DNA of 64,000 bases from Megaleporinus macrocephalus (taxonomy: Eukaryota; Chordata; Actinopteri; Characiformes; Anostomidae): the NCBI GenBank assembly GCA_021613375.1, contig CM038705.1, positions 4,631,364 through 4,695,363 on the forward strand, given 5' to 3'. The position numbers were made by a program, and so were the translations under genes. The number at the start of each line of letters is the position of its first letter. Position 1 is the first letter of the stretch. Below are positions 23,665 to 36,600 of this stretch, piece after piece. The notes beneath the pieces are model-generated. The model was not told the DNA's origin. It saw only the letters and a program-made list of their open reading frames with translations, and did not search any database.

Positions 23665-26594
23665 GTACGAAGCTCATTATAGATTATAGATTCTGGATTG
23701 ATCTGATTCTAGACTGAACTGGACTGTCCTGAATCAGCAGGTGTGACGACTTCAACAGTTCCGCTCTTAGTTTCAGTTTCTCCCTCTGAAGACCTGCTCG
23801 CTGAGTTAGTTCTGGTCTGTGTAGAAACTCTATAGCAGACTGGTCACTTCAGCCGGCCAAGGGAAAGCATCGGGGATGAGAGTTTGTTCAGTTGCCTGGT
23901 AACGAACAGGAGCTGAAAGCTGGATTCTGAAACATACACCTCTGCTGTTCAGGGCGTTTGGGGAGAGCGGGGTTGGGGAGGGGGGGTTGAAGTTTTTCAT
24001 TGAGCTACAGTTTCTACAGCAACAGTTTATTTCAGTTCCTAGAAAACTTACGATCAGTGATTTCAGTAAAAACTCTTAACCTGACACCAAAATCCAGAAT
24101 CCTCAGAATTCTCCTTCACACTGATCACTTCAGAGCTACGAGCTCATGTTGAGTGATCTCTGTTCAGAAGTTTTGAATCACTTTGCAATCTTTACAAATT
24201 GTTGTTTAAAAGTTATGAATCACTGTTCCAGAGTAATGAATCATGGTTCGAAGCTGTAGTACATCCTGCTCTTTATTTTCTACAAAAAAATTGTTGTTAA
24301 GAAAAATAATCATTTTTCATAAAAAGTTATTCTGTCACAAATCATTCTGTAGGTAAGTTATTATTCACTGTTTAAAAGTTATGAATCACTTTTGAAAAGT
24401 TATGAATCAATTTGGACAAGTTATGAATCATATTTGAAAAGTTATGAATCACTGTAGAAAAGATATGAATTACCCTTCACAAGTTATGAATCACTGTAGA
24501 AAAGATATAGCTCACTGTTAAAAATTATGAATCATTGTTAAAAGTTATGAATCACTGTTTAAAAGTTATGAATCATTGTTAAAAGTTATAAATCACTGTA
24601 AAAAAGTTATGAATCATTGTTAAAAGTTGTAAATCACTGTAGAAAAGTTATGAATCATTGTTAAAAGTTATTATCACTGTTAAAGGTTTTGAATCACTGT
24701 TCAAAAGTTATAAATCACTGTTTACAAGTTATGAATTACTGTAAAAAGGGTATAGCTCACTGTTAAAAGTTATGAATCATTGTTAAAAGTAATGATTACT
24801 GTTTAAAAGTTATGAATCACTGTTAAAAAGTTATGAATCACTGTTAAAAGTTATGAATCATTGTTAAAAAGTTATAAATCACTGTGAAAAGTTATGAATC
24901 ATTGTTAAAAGTTATGAATCACTGTTAAAAGTTATGAATCACTGTTAAAAAGTCATGAATCACTGTAGAAAAGGTATAGCTCACTGATAAAAGTTATGAA
25001 TCACCTTTTAAAAGTCATGAATCACTGTAGAAAAGGTATAGCTCACTGATAAAAGTTATGAATCACTATTTAAAAGTTACAAATCACTGTTTAAAAGTTA
25101 CAAATCACTGTAGAAAAGGTATAGCTCACTGTTAAAAGTTATGAATCACTGTTTAAAAGTTACAAATCACTGTAGAAAAGGTATAGCTCACTGTTAAAAG
25201 TTATGAATCACTGTTAAAAGTTATGAATCACTGTTTAAAAGTTATAATTCACTGTAGAAAAGGTATAGTTCACTGTTAAAAGTTATGAATCACTGTTTAA
25301 AAGTTACAAATCACTGTAGAAAAGGTATAGTTCACTGTTAAGTTATGAATCACTGTTTAAAAGTTACAAATCACTGTAGAAAAGGTATAGCTCACTGTTA
25401 AAAGTTATGAATCACTGTTAAAAGTTACAAATCACTGTTTAAAAGTTATAATTCACTGTAGAAAAGGTATAGTTCACTGTTAAAAGTTATGAATCACTGT
25501 TTAAAAGTTACAAATCACTGTAGAAAAGGTATAGTTCACTGTTAAAAGTTATGAAACACTGTTTAAAAGTTATGAATCACTGTAGAAAAGGTATAGTTCA
25601 CTGTTAAAAGTTATGAATCACTGTTAAAAGTTATGAATCACTGTTGAAAGTTATGAATCACTGTTTAAAAGTTACAAATCACTGTAGAAAAGGTATAGCT
25701 CACTGTTAAAAGTTATGAAACACTGTTTAAAAGTTATGAATCACTGTAGAAAAGGTATAGTTCACTGTTAAAAGTTATGAATCACTGTTAAAAGTTATGA
25801 ATCACTGTTTAAAAGTTACAAATCACTGTAGAAAAGGTATATCTCACTGTTAAAAGTTATGAATCACTGTTAAAAGTTATGAATCACTGTTTAAAAGTTA
25901 TAATTCACTGTAGAAAAGGTATAGTTCACTGTTAAAAGTTATGAATCACTGTTTAAAAGTTACAAATCACTGTAGAAAAGGTATAGTTTACTGTTAAAAG
26001 TTATGAAACACTGTTTAAAAGTTATGAATCACTGTAGAAAAGGTATAGTTCACTGTTAAAAGTTATGAATCACTGTTAAAAGTTATGAATCACTGTTTAA
26101 AAGTTACAAATCACTGTAGAAAAGGTATATCTCACTGTTAAAAGTTATGAATCACTGTTAAAAGTTATGAATCACTGTTTAAAAGTTACAAATCACTGTA
26201 GAAAAGGTATATCTCACTGTTAAAAGTTATGAATCACTGTTAAAAGTTATGAATCACTGTTTAAAAGTTACAAATCACTGTAGAAAAGGTATAGTTCACT
26301 GTTAAAAGTTATGAATCACTGTTAAAAGTTATGAATCACTGTTTAAAAGTTACAAATCACAGTAGAAAAGGTATAGCTCACTGTTAAAAGTTATGAATCA
26401 CTGTTAAAAGTTAAAAGACGTTAAAAGACGTTGTGTTGGTGTTGTTATTGTATGTAAAGCTGACTAATGTGTCAGAACCCTTGAGCAGTCGTGGGTTCAT
26501 AAACAGACTCGTCTCTCTTTTCCTGTGAAGGTCACATGTGCAGAATGGTTTTCATCAAGAAAGAGCTAAATTCACATTATTAAACACAGACCCA

Positions 26595-26625
<31 letters not shown>

Positions 26626-29600
26626 TGCTCTCTCTCTCTTCCCCACCCCCCACCCCCCTCATTTATCTCTCTCTCTTTAGTCTGTTTTCCAGAATTCCTT
26701 TGATACTTCTCTCCTCCTCTGCCTTTTCTCTTCCTGCTCCTCCTGAGAAATGTGCGTGTATTGTTGTTGGACAGTAGCTCGTACCCGTGTATTTTCTCCT
26801 CACCGAGGCTCCGAAGCTGACAGTTTTATAAATTAGCCGCTGCTCTTTCTTCTGGCGCGCTGCTGTTTCTGAGCAGTCAAACCGGCCTGGAAGCTTCTGG
26901 CCGGCTGATCGTGTGGAGCGTAAACAGAAGGCCCCGCGGTAGTTGCGTACCGACACGCTGTCGCATGTTTCTCTGTTTATTGTCGATCAGATCAGAACAC
27001 AGAGGGCTGGGGTTCACATCATGTACCAAAGACTTACAAAGGGGTGGGCCAATAGAAGAGAAGTCCTGCTGCACCACTTTAGGGTTCTTGTTTAGGAGAT
27101 ATGTGGGTTTTAGGACAACAAGCTCATTTTGAGGTGCTCAGTGCTAGAAGCCCACTTGGGTCGTATTTATCAGATCCATTCAAAACCATTTTAATCGATC
27201 TTTGGCATTGGTGACATATTTTAGGTGCTCTAGTGTCACTTACAAGCTGCTAAAGTATCAAAAATGACCCTTGGTCATGTATTTATTGAGGAAAATGATC
27301 TAGTATTTCATATTTGTGCATTGCTTTCAGTGCAGCAATAACAGGAACTACTAGATCTATCCTGAACATCAGCTTGTAGGAATTGTAGCCTGTTCTTTCA
27401 AACAGAACAGCTCCAACTCTGGGATGTATCGGTATCGGCCAATTTTTAATCAAAATATGTGATCGGCCAATATTTCTCCAGTTTAGCCGATCCCAAGAGC
27501 CGATTGATGGCGTTAAACAAATGAGCCCAATTTCTGTATTTCCAGCTAGTGTTTCATCCAGGAAGAGGAGCCCTCCTTGAAACCCACTCTGGCCAGCTCC
27601 CTGCAATTCCTATCTGAACCACTAGGTGGAAATACACACCCTTTCATTTTCATTTCCTTTAAAATCAACGTGTCTTGTTGGGGAACCAAGACAAAGAGGC
27701 ACTTCAGAGACACCACACAGCTGAATACAGTGAGTATCAGCAAACAGCAGAGCTAGCACACACAGCTAACACAAAACAAACAACCCAGAACACCTACAGA
27801 CCAGATCTGACCGGTACCAACAGAACAGCAGCAGAAACAGCCAGAGAGCTAAAGAACCACAGCCAGAGTGATTGAGTTCATAGTTCTAGATAAGCAGCTC
27901 TTCTTGGCTGTAGAAGACGTTCATTCTGCTGCTTAATGTTCCACCTGGATCCACGCTCTGCTGTTCCTAGTAGAGATACTTTTCAGATGTGGCTCTTCTG
28001 GAGCTGTAACAAGCGGTTTACTTCCACATAGACCAACTTCTAATTCAGTTACAAATATTATACTGTTTCACATGAACTTGTTAAAAATGGTAATAAACAA
28101 GTTTAGACCATGTTTCATGACTTGCTTGCGCTAATAACTACATGTAGCCCTGCCGTGGCATATAGCCCCGCCCTCGATCGGCTATCAGCTATCGGCTAAT
28201 CACGCTGAAAGGTGATTAGTGATCGGAATCGGCCTCAAAAACACTGATCGGTTCATCTCTAGTATTTATTGGGAAAATGATCTAGTATTTCATGTTGAAC
28301 CATCCTGAACATCAGCTTGTTGGAATTTTAGCCCGCTCCTCCAAACAGAACAGCTCCAGCTCGTGTTGGTGTTGGTGGGTTTCCTTACATAAACACGTCC
28401 TTCCACAAAATTCCAATAGGATTAAGATCTGGACTCCATACATAAACTTTGTTCTACTTGAACCGTCTTTGGTAGACTGATTTGTGAGTTCAGGGTCATC
28501 TCAGGAGAATGACCCACATGTTCCTGTTGGAGAGTGAGCCATGAACACCATTGTTGGTCAGTGTTCTCCTGATGGAGTGGACTCATGAACATCAGCGTTA
28601 GCCACTGTGAGAAAGTCCTTTAGATGCTTGGATGTTACTCTGGGCTTCTCAGTGACCATGTGGACTACTACAACACGCCTTGCTCTTGGAGTGATCTTTG
28701 TTGGTGGACCCCCCCTGGGGAGAGTAACGAGGGTCTTGAATTTCCTCCATGTGTACACAGTCTGTCTGACTGTAAAGTCCAAACTCTTTAGAGATGGTTC
28801 TGTAACCCTTTCCCACAGCTCTTCCTTTGAGGTTCCTCAGAATCTCCTGTGTTGGTGCTGATGCACGTCCACAAACACGTTATGAAGATCAGTCTGCTCA
28901 GTGAATACACCTGATCAGCATCCCATTGAAACGTCTCCACAGTAACCGCTCTCTCAGTAGCCCTCGTAGATCTGAAACAAGGGATCATTTTCCTTAATGA
29001 GTTAATGACCAAGTATAACATGTAACTACATGTAATAACATGCTATAAGGTGTTAAACGACTGTCTGATACAGATACGGCAGATAGAGGGTGGGATGGAA
29101 GATTCCGGAGTCTTCCTTTAAGCACATTGTGCTGCAGTGGCGTGTGGACAGTGTGGAGTGTTCGGTCCTGTTGGTGAGAGATTACAGCAGCAGTGTGTCC
29201 TCTGTGTTTGTCTGCAGTTCCGGCTGGTGGTGAAGACGGCTCTGAAGCTGCTGCTGGTGTTTGTGGAATACACTGAGCCCAACGCTGCGCTGCTCATCCA
29301 GGCTGTGAACGCTGTGGACACCAAACGAGGTAACACACACAGTAACATGCGTTTGACTCCAAGAGCGTCAGCGTGGCTACAGCAGCAGTGCATCTACAAA
29401 TCTAACATACCAGATCTGCCACACCAAACCCAACATAGCAGATCCACCGTATCAGGTCCAACATACCAGATCCACCGTACCAGGTCCAACATAGCAGATC
29501 CACCGTACCAGGTCCAACATACCAGATCCAACGTACCAGGTCCAACATACCAGATGTACGGTACCAGAACTAACGTACAAGATCTACCTCATCAGAATTA

Positions 29601-32600
29601 ACTTACCAGATCTTCCGTACCAGGTCCAACATACCAGATCTACCACCCCATAGCTAACGTACCAGATCTACGGTACCAGGTCAAACATATCAGATCTACG
29701 GTACCAGAACTAACGTGCAAGATCTACCGTACCAGGTCCAACTTACCAGATCTATGGTACCAGAACTAACGTACAAGATCTACCGTACCAGGTCCAACAT
29801 ACCAGATCTAGCAAACTATAACTAATGTACCAGATCTACCATACCAGGTCCAACATACCAGATCTAGCAAGCCATAACTAACATACCACATCTACTGTAC
29901 CAGGTCCAACATACCAGATCTACCACCCCATAACTAACGTACAAGATCTACCACCCCATAACTAACGTACCAGATCTACGGTACCAGGTCAAACATACCA
30001 GATCTGCGGTACCAGAACTAACATACAAGATCTACCATACCAGGTCCAACATACCAAATCTATGGTACCAGAACTAACGTACAAGATCTACTGTACCAGG
30101 TCCAACATACCAGATCTACCGCACCAGATCCAACATACCAGATCTACTGCACCAAACCTAACATAGCAGATCTACGGTACCAGAACTAATGTACGAGATC
30201 TACCGTACCAGGTCCAACATACAAGATCTACCACACCAGATCCAACGTACTAGATCTACCGCACCAGAACTAACATACCAGATCTACTGCACCAGAACTA
30301 ACATACCAGATCTACTGCACAAGATCTAACATATCAGATCTACCGCACAAGTTCAAACATACCAGATCTACCGCACCAGAACTAACGTACCAGATCTATT
30401 GCACCAGAACTAACATATCAGATCTACCGCACCAGAACTAACGTACGAGTAGATCTACCATACCAGAACTATTGTACCAGATCTATTGCACCAGAACTAA
30501 CATATCAGATCTACCGCACCAGAACTAACGTACGAGTAGATCTACCATACCAGAACTATTGTACCAGATCTATCGCACCAGAACTAACATACCAGATCTA
30601 CCGCACCAGAACTAACGTACCAGATCTACCACACCAAACCTAACGTACCAGATCCAACGTACCAGACCTATCACACCAAACGGACCAGATCTAACAAACC
30701 AGGTCTACCGTACCAGATCTAACATAGCAGATATAGTGTACCAGAACTAACATACCAGGTCTAACAAACCAGATCTAACATACCAGATCTGCCACACCAA
30801 ACCCAACATAGCAGATCCACCGTACCAGGTCCAACATACCAGATCCACCGTACCAGGTCCAACATAGCAGATCCACCGTACCAGGTCCAACATACCAGAT
30901 CCAACGTACCAGGTCCAACATACCAGATGTACGGTACCAGAACTAACGTACAAGATCTACCTCATCAGAATTAACTTACCAGATCTTCCGTACCAGGTCC
31001 AACATACCAGATCTACCACCCCATAGCTAACGTACCAGATCTACGGTACCAGGTCAAACATATCAGATCTACGGTACCAGAACTAACGTGCAAGATCTAC
31101 CGTACCAGGTCCAACTTACCAGATCTATGGTACCAGAACTAACGTACAAGATCTACCGTACCAGGTCCAACATACCAGATCTAGCAAACTATAACTAATG
31201 TACCAGATCTACCATACCAGGTCCAACATACCAGATCTAGCAAGCCATAACTAACATACCACATCTACTGTACCAGGTCCAACATACCAGATCTACCACC
31301 CCATAACTAACGTACAAGATCTACCACCCCATAACTAACGTACCAGATCTACGGTACCAGGTCAAACATACCAGATCTGCGGTACCAGAACTAACATACA
31401 AGATCTACCATACCAGGTCCAACATACCAAATCTATGGTACCAGAACTAACGTACAAGATCTACTGTACCAGGTCCAACATACCAGATCTACCGCACCAG
31501 ATCCAACATACCAGATCTACTGCACCAAACCTAACATAGCAGATCTACGGTACCAGAACTAATGTACGAGATCTACCGTACCAGGTCCAACATACAAGAT
31601 CTACCACACCAGATCCAACGTACTAGATCTACCGCACCAGAACTAACATACCAGATCTACTGCACCAGAACTAACATACCAGATCTACTGCACAAGATCT
31701 AACATATCAGATCTACCGCACAAATTCAAACATACCAGATCTACCGCACCAGAACTAACGTACCAGATCTATTGCACCAGAACTAACATATCAGATCTAC
31801 CGCACCAGAACTAACGTACGAGTAGATCTACCATACCAGAACTATTGTACCAGATCTATTGCACCAGAACTAACATATCAGATCTACCGCACCAGAACTA
31901 ACGTACGAGTAGATCTACCATACCAGAACTATTGTACCAGATCTATCGCACCAGAACTAACATACCAGATCTACCGCACCAGAACTAACGTACCAGATCT
32001 ACCACACCAAACCTAACGTACCAGATCCAACGTACCAGACCTATCACACCAAACGGACCAGATCTAACAAACCAGGTCTACCGTACCAGATCTAACATAG
32101 CAGATATAGTGTACCAGAACTAACATACCAGGTCTAACAAACCAGATCTAACATACCAGGTCTACCGTACCAGATCTAACATAGCAGATCTAGTGTACCA
32201 GAACTAACATACCAGGTCTAACAAACCAGATCTAACATACCAGATCTATCGCACCAGAACTAACGTACCAGATCTATCGCACCAGAACTAACGTACCAGA
32301 TCTACCACACCAAACCTAACGGACCAGATCTAACATACCAGATCTACCGTACCAGATCTAACACAGCAGATCTAGTGTACCAGAACTAACATACCAGATC
32401 TAACATACCAGATCTAACAAACCAGATCTAACATAGCAGATCCACCATACCAGATCTAACAAACCAGATCTAACATACCAGGTCTAACAAACCAGAACTA
32501 ACATACCAGGTCTAACAAACCAGATCTGACATACCAGATCTAACATAGCAGATCAGCCGTACCAGATCTAACATACCAGATCTACCGTACCAGATCTAAC

Positions 32601-33591
32601 ATAGCAGATCTCATATACCAGATCTAATGTACCAGATCTAACATACCATGTCTAACAAACCAGATCTAACATAACAGATCTACCGTACCAGATCTAACGT
32701 ACCAGATCTAACATACCAGATCTAATGTACCAGATATAACATACCATGTCTAACAAACCAGATATAACATACCAGTTCTAATGTACCAGATCTAACATAC
32801 CAGATCTAACATACCAGATCTACCATACCAGATCTAACGTAGCAGATCTCATATACCAGAACTAACAAACCAGATCTACTGTACCAGATCTAACGTAGCA
32901 GATCTCATATACCAGATCTAACAAACCAGATCTAACAAACCAGATCTACCGTACCAGATCTAATATAGCACATCTCATATACCAGATCTAACAAACAGAT
33001 CTAACATACCAGATCTACCGTACCAGATCTACCGTACCAGATCTAACATCAGATCTACCTGAGCAGAACTAATGGGTGTATCACACTGCTTTTATCTTAA
33101 CACTCACTGGACGCTTTCCTTAGTAATTCACTGTTTGGTGCCAGGGGGCATGTGTAGGTAATGCTATGTGGTTGCCATGGTATTCCAGGTAGTTGCTAGG
33201 GTGTTCCTAGGTGGGTACTTATGTGTTCAATTTGTTTTGCCAGGTGGTTAAGTACTGTTCAATTGTCACTATGGTATCATTTTGTAGGTGGCTCCGGTGG
33301 TATTGCGGTTGGTGGTTAGGACACTGTGAGGCAGTTACCGTAGTTTCAATCACTGTTGCTGTAATACAGCAGTGCACATACCAAACAGCCTCAGTATCCA
33401 CGCTGCTATTCCAGATTCCGTTCTAAAAGTATGTGATACGTGGCACAAAGTAAAAAGTGGACATTTTTCACCCTCTTTTACGCTGGCATACCTTTCAGGT
33501 GGGCACACTGCCGGGGTCTGAGCTCACTTTCCTCCCAAGGTATCGGTGTAATTTCAGCTGCGTGTGCGAGAGAGTGCGGCTTATGGTAATG

Positions 33592-33630
<39 letters not shown>

Positions 33631-36600
33631 CCTGCTGGGGTCGGGTTACCTGCGAATCAGCACAGCTTGCTGACCTGCAGAGAGACATGAAACGAACGCG
33701 GCTGTGATGATTACAGCTGTTTATTATTATCTCAGTCATTCTATATATTCACTTAAGTGCAGTTTACATGGAAGGAGGCCTCCCGGTAATGCTCTGGGTC
33801 TTGGCTATGGAAATGAAGTCGTTTGCAATGTCAACAAACCGGAGTTGTGTGCGGGACCAGAGCGTGGAGGAAAGATCAAAGTGTCTGAGATATGAAAGGG
33901 TAAGCAAAGGGTGAAAACGTACGTCATCTTCGGCCAGTTTCCAACACGTGCCTTCACAAATATGTAAATTAGTGAGACACATCATATACATATGCAGTCA
34001 CTTTGCTGGGATGCTAATTGGTGCTTGGTGAGATGTTTACTGTGATGTTTCAAGTGGTCACCAGGCTGTTCCTAGGTGGTCCTGGGCAAGCACACCATGC
34101 TGCACCCATAGGTTGTTTTCAGTCATGTGATTCCGATGATGCGCAGAATCCAGATGGAGGGCAGGAAGTGAACAGCACTTCTTTCTACTCAAGCACTTCC
34201 TTCACCTACAGACATCCTTCTACTCAAGATTTACCTTCTCCTCTAGACGTCCTTCTACTCAAGAACTTCCTTCTCCTCAAGATTTACCTTCTCCTCTAGA
34301 TGTTCTTCTACTCAAGAACTACCTTCTCCTCCAGACATCCTTCTACTCAAGATTTACCTTCTCCTCTAGACGCCCTTCAACTCAAGAACTTCCTTCTCCT
34401 CCAGACATCCTTCTACTCAAGATTTACATTCTCCTCTAGACATCCTTCTACTTAAGAACTTCCTTCTCCTCCAGACATTCTTCTACTCAAGATTTACCTT
34501 CTTCTCTAGATGTCCTTCTACTCAAGAACTACCTTCTCCTCCAGACATCCTTCTACTCAAGATTTACCTTCTTCTCTAGATGTCCTTCTACTCAAGAACT
34601 ACCTTCTCCTCCAGACATCCTTCTACTCAAGATTTACATTCTCCTCTAGACATCCTTCTACTTAAGAACTTCCTTCTCCTCCAGACATCCTTCTACTCAA
34701 GATTTACCTTCTTCTCTAGATGTCCTTCTACTCAAGAACTACCTTCTCCTCAAGACATCCTTCTACTCAAGATTTACATTCTCCTCTAGACATCCTTCTA
34801 CTTAAGAACTTCCTTCTTCTCCAGACATCCTTCTACTCAAGAACTATCTTCTCCTCCAGACATCCTTCTACTCAAGAATCACCTTCTCCCCCACATGTCC
34901 TTCTACTCAAGAACTACCTTCTCCCTTAGACGTCCTACTCAAGATTTACCTTCTCCTCTAGACATCCTTCTACTCAAGATTTACATTCTCCTCTAGACAT
35001 TCTTCTACTTAAGAACTACCTTCTCCTCCAGACATCCTTCTACTCAAGATTTACATTCTCCTCTAGACATCCTTCTACTTAAGAACTACCTTCTCCTCCA
35101 GACATCCTTCTACTCAAGATTTACCTTCTTCTCTAGATGTCCTTCTACTCAAGAACTACCTTCTCCTCCAGACATCCTTCTACTCAAGATTTACCTTCTC
35201 CTCCAGACATCCTTCTACTCAAGATTTACCTTCTCCTCTAGACATCCTTCTACTCAAGAACTATCTTCTCCTCCAGACATCCTTCTACTCAAGAATCACC
35301 TTCTCCCCCACATGTCCTTCTACTCAAGAACTACCTTCTCCTCTAGATGTCCTTCTACTAAAGATTTACCTTCTCTAGATGCCCTTTTACTCAAGAACTA
35401 CCTTCTCCTCCAGACATCCTTCTACTAAAAAATTACCCTCTCCTCTAGACGTCCTTCTACTCAAGAACTACCTTCTCCTTCAGATATCCTTCTACTCAAG
35501 AACTACCTTCTCCTCCAGATATCCTTCTAGTCAAGATTTTTCTCTCCTCTAGACATCCTTCTACTCAAGAACCACCTTCTCCTCCAGACATCCTTCTACT
35601 TAAGAACCACCTTCTCCCCCACATATCTTTCTAGTCATGAGCTACCTTTTCCTCCAGACGCAGACCCTTCTACGCTTCTTGTAGTTTCTTGGTTCAACTT
35701 GATAAAAGCTCCTTGTAGTTTCTTGGTTAAACTTGATAAAAGCTCCTTGTAGTTTCTTGGTTAAACTCATTTTTAGCAACTATAAATGGCACAAATCGCA
35801 AGTGGTTTGAAGTGGTCATAGCACCCCCTATGTGGAAGTCCATTCCCTGCTCTCCATCTGCAAGCAACCTACAGGAGCCCTTGGGTAAACTCCTAGGACA
35901 TCTGCCAAATGCTACATGTAGTGGAAGTAGTTGCTTTGGTGTTCCAGGTAGTTGCTAGAGTATAGTCAAGAAGTTGCTACCTTATGGTAATTCCTGTGTT
36001 AACCCAGGTGGTTGCTAGGGTTTTTGCTTGAATACCTCATAGCGTGGTATGAACATAAGACTGCACAGACGTTTTTAGAGCCATACACAATTCATATACT
36101 CATCCAAAAGTCTTTATTGCAGGTTGTAAGCTGTGGTCCAACACCATGGAGATTCTGGATGAGAAGGATGGAGTGGACACTGAGCTGCTGGTGTACGTCA
36201 TGACCCTCATCAACAAGGTCAGCACACTAGAAAGAGGTTTAAAGCAATAGCAATCAAAACTTAAATAAAGGGTCGTTCCTGCTTAGCCCACATGTAGTTG
36301 TATTTAGGCTCTGGATGATCTTCACATGATCCACATTCTGCTCCATAATTTTTGGTACTGATAATGTATAAAATCAAAATAAATTCAATTGAGAGAAAAG
36401 AAGAGAAAACAAACATATTTTTTCAATCCTTAAAGTATCAACATACTACGATAATAAAAATTAATTACGAATAAGTTTAGAAAGAATAAAGATTGGTAAG
36501 AAAATGCTATAAATGCTATAATCTGGTTCCATTTACTTCCATTGAAATACTTGTTATGCTTATTATATCGTTATATAATATAGTTCCTTCATATCTTGCA

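Noticed and set aside
22862..23682. Open frames of 118-216 codons made of LSIY and INQS repeats
   Set aside because: Translation of tetranucleotide microsatellites; only the 95 nt at 23570-23664 are coding.
29137..29601. 154-codon frame as a complete gene
   Set aside because: Only 29218-29329 is conserved; the rest is intron and minisatellite.
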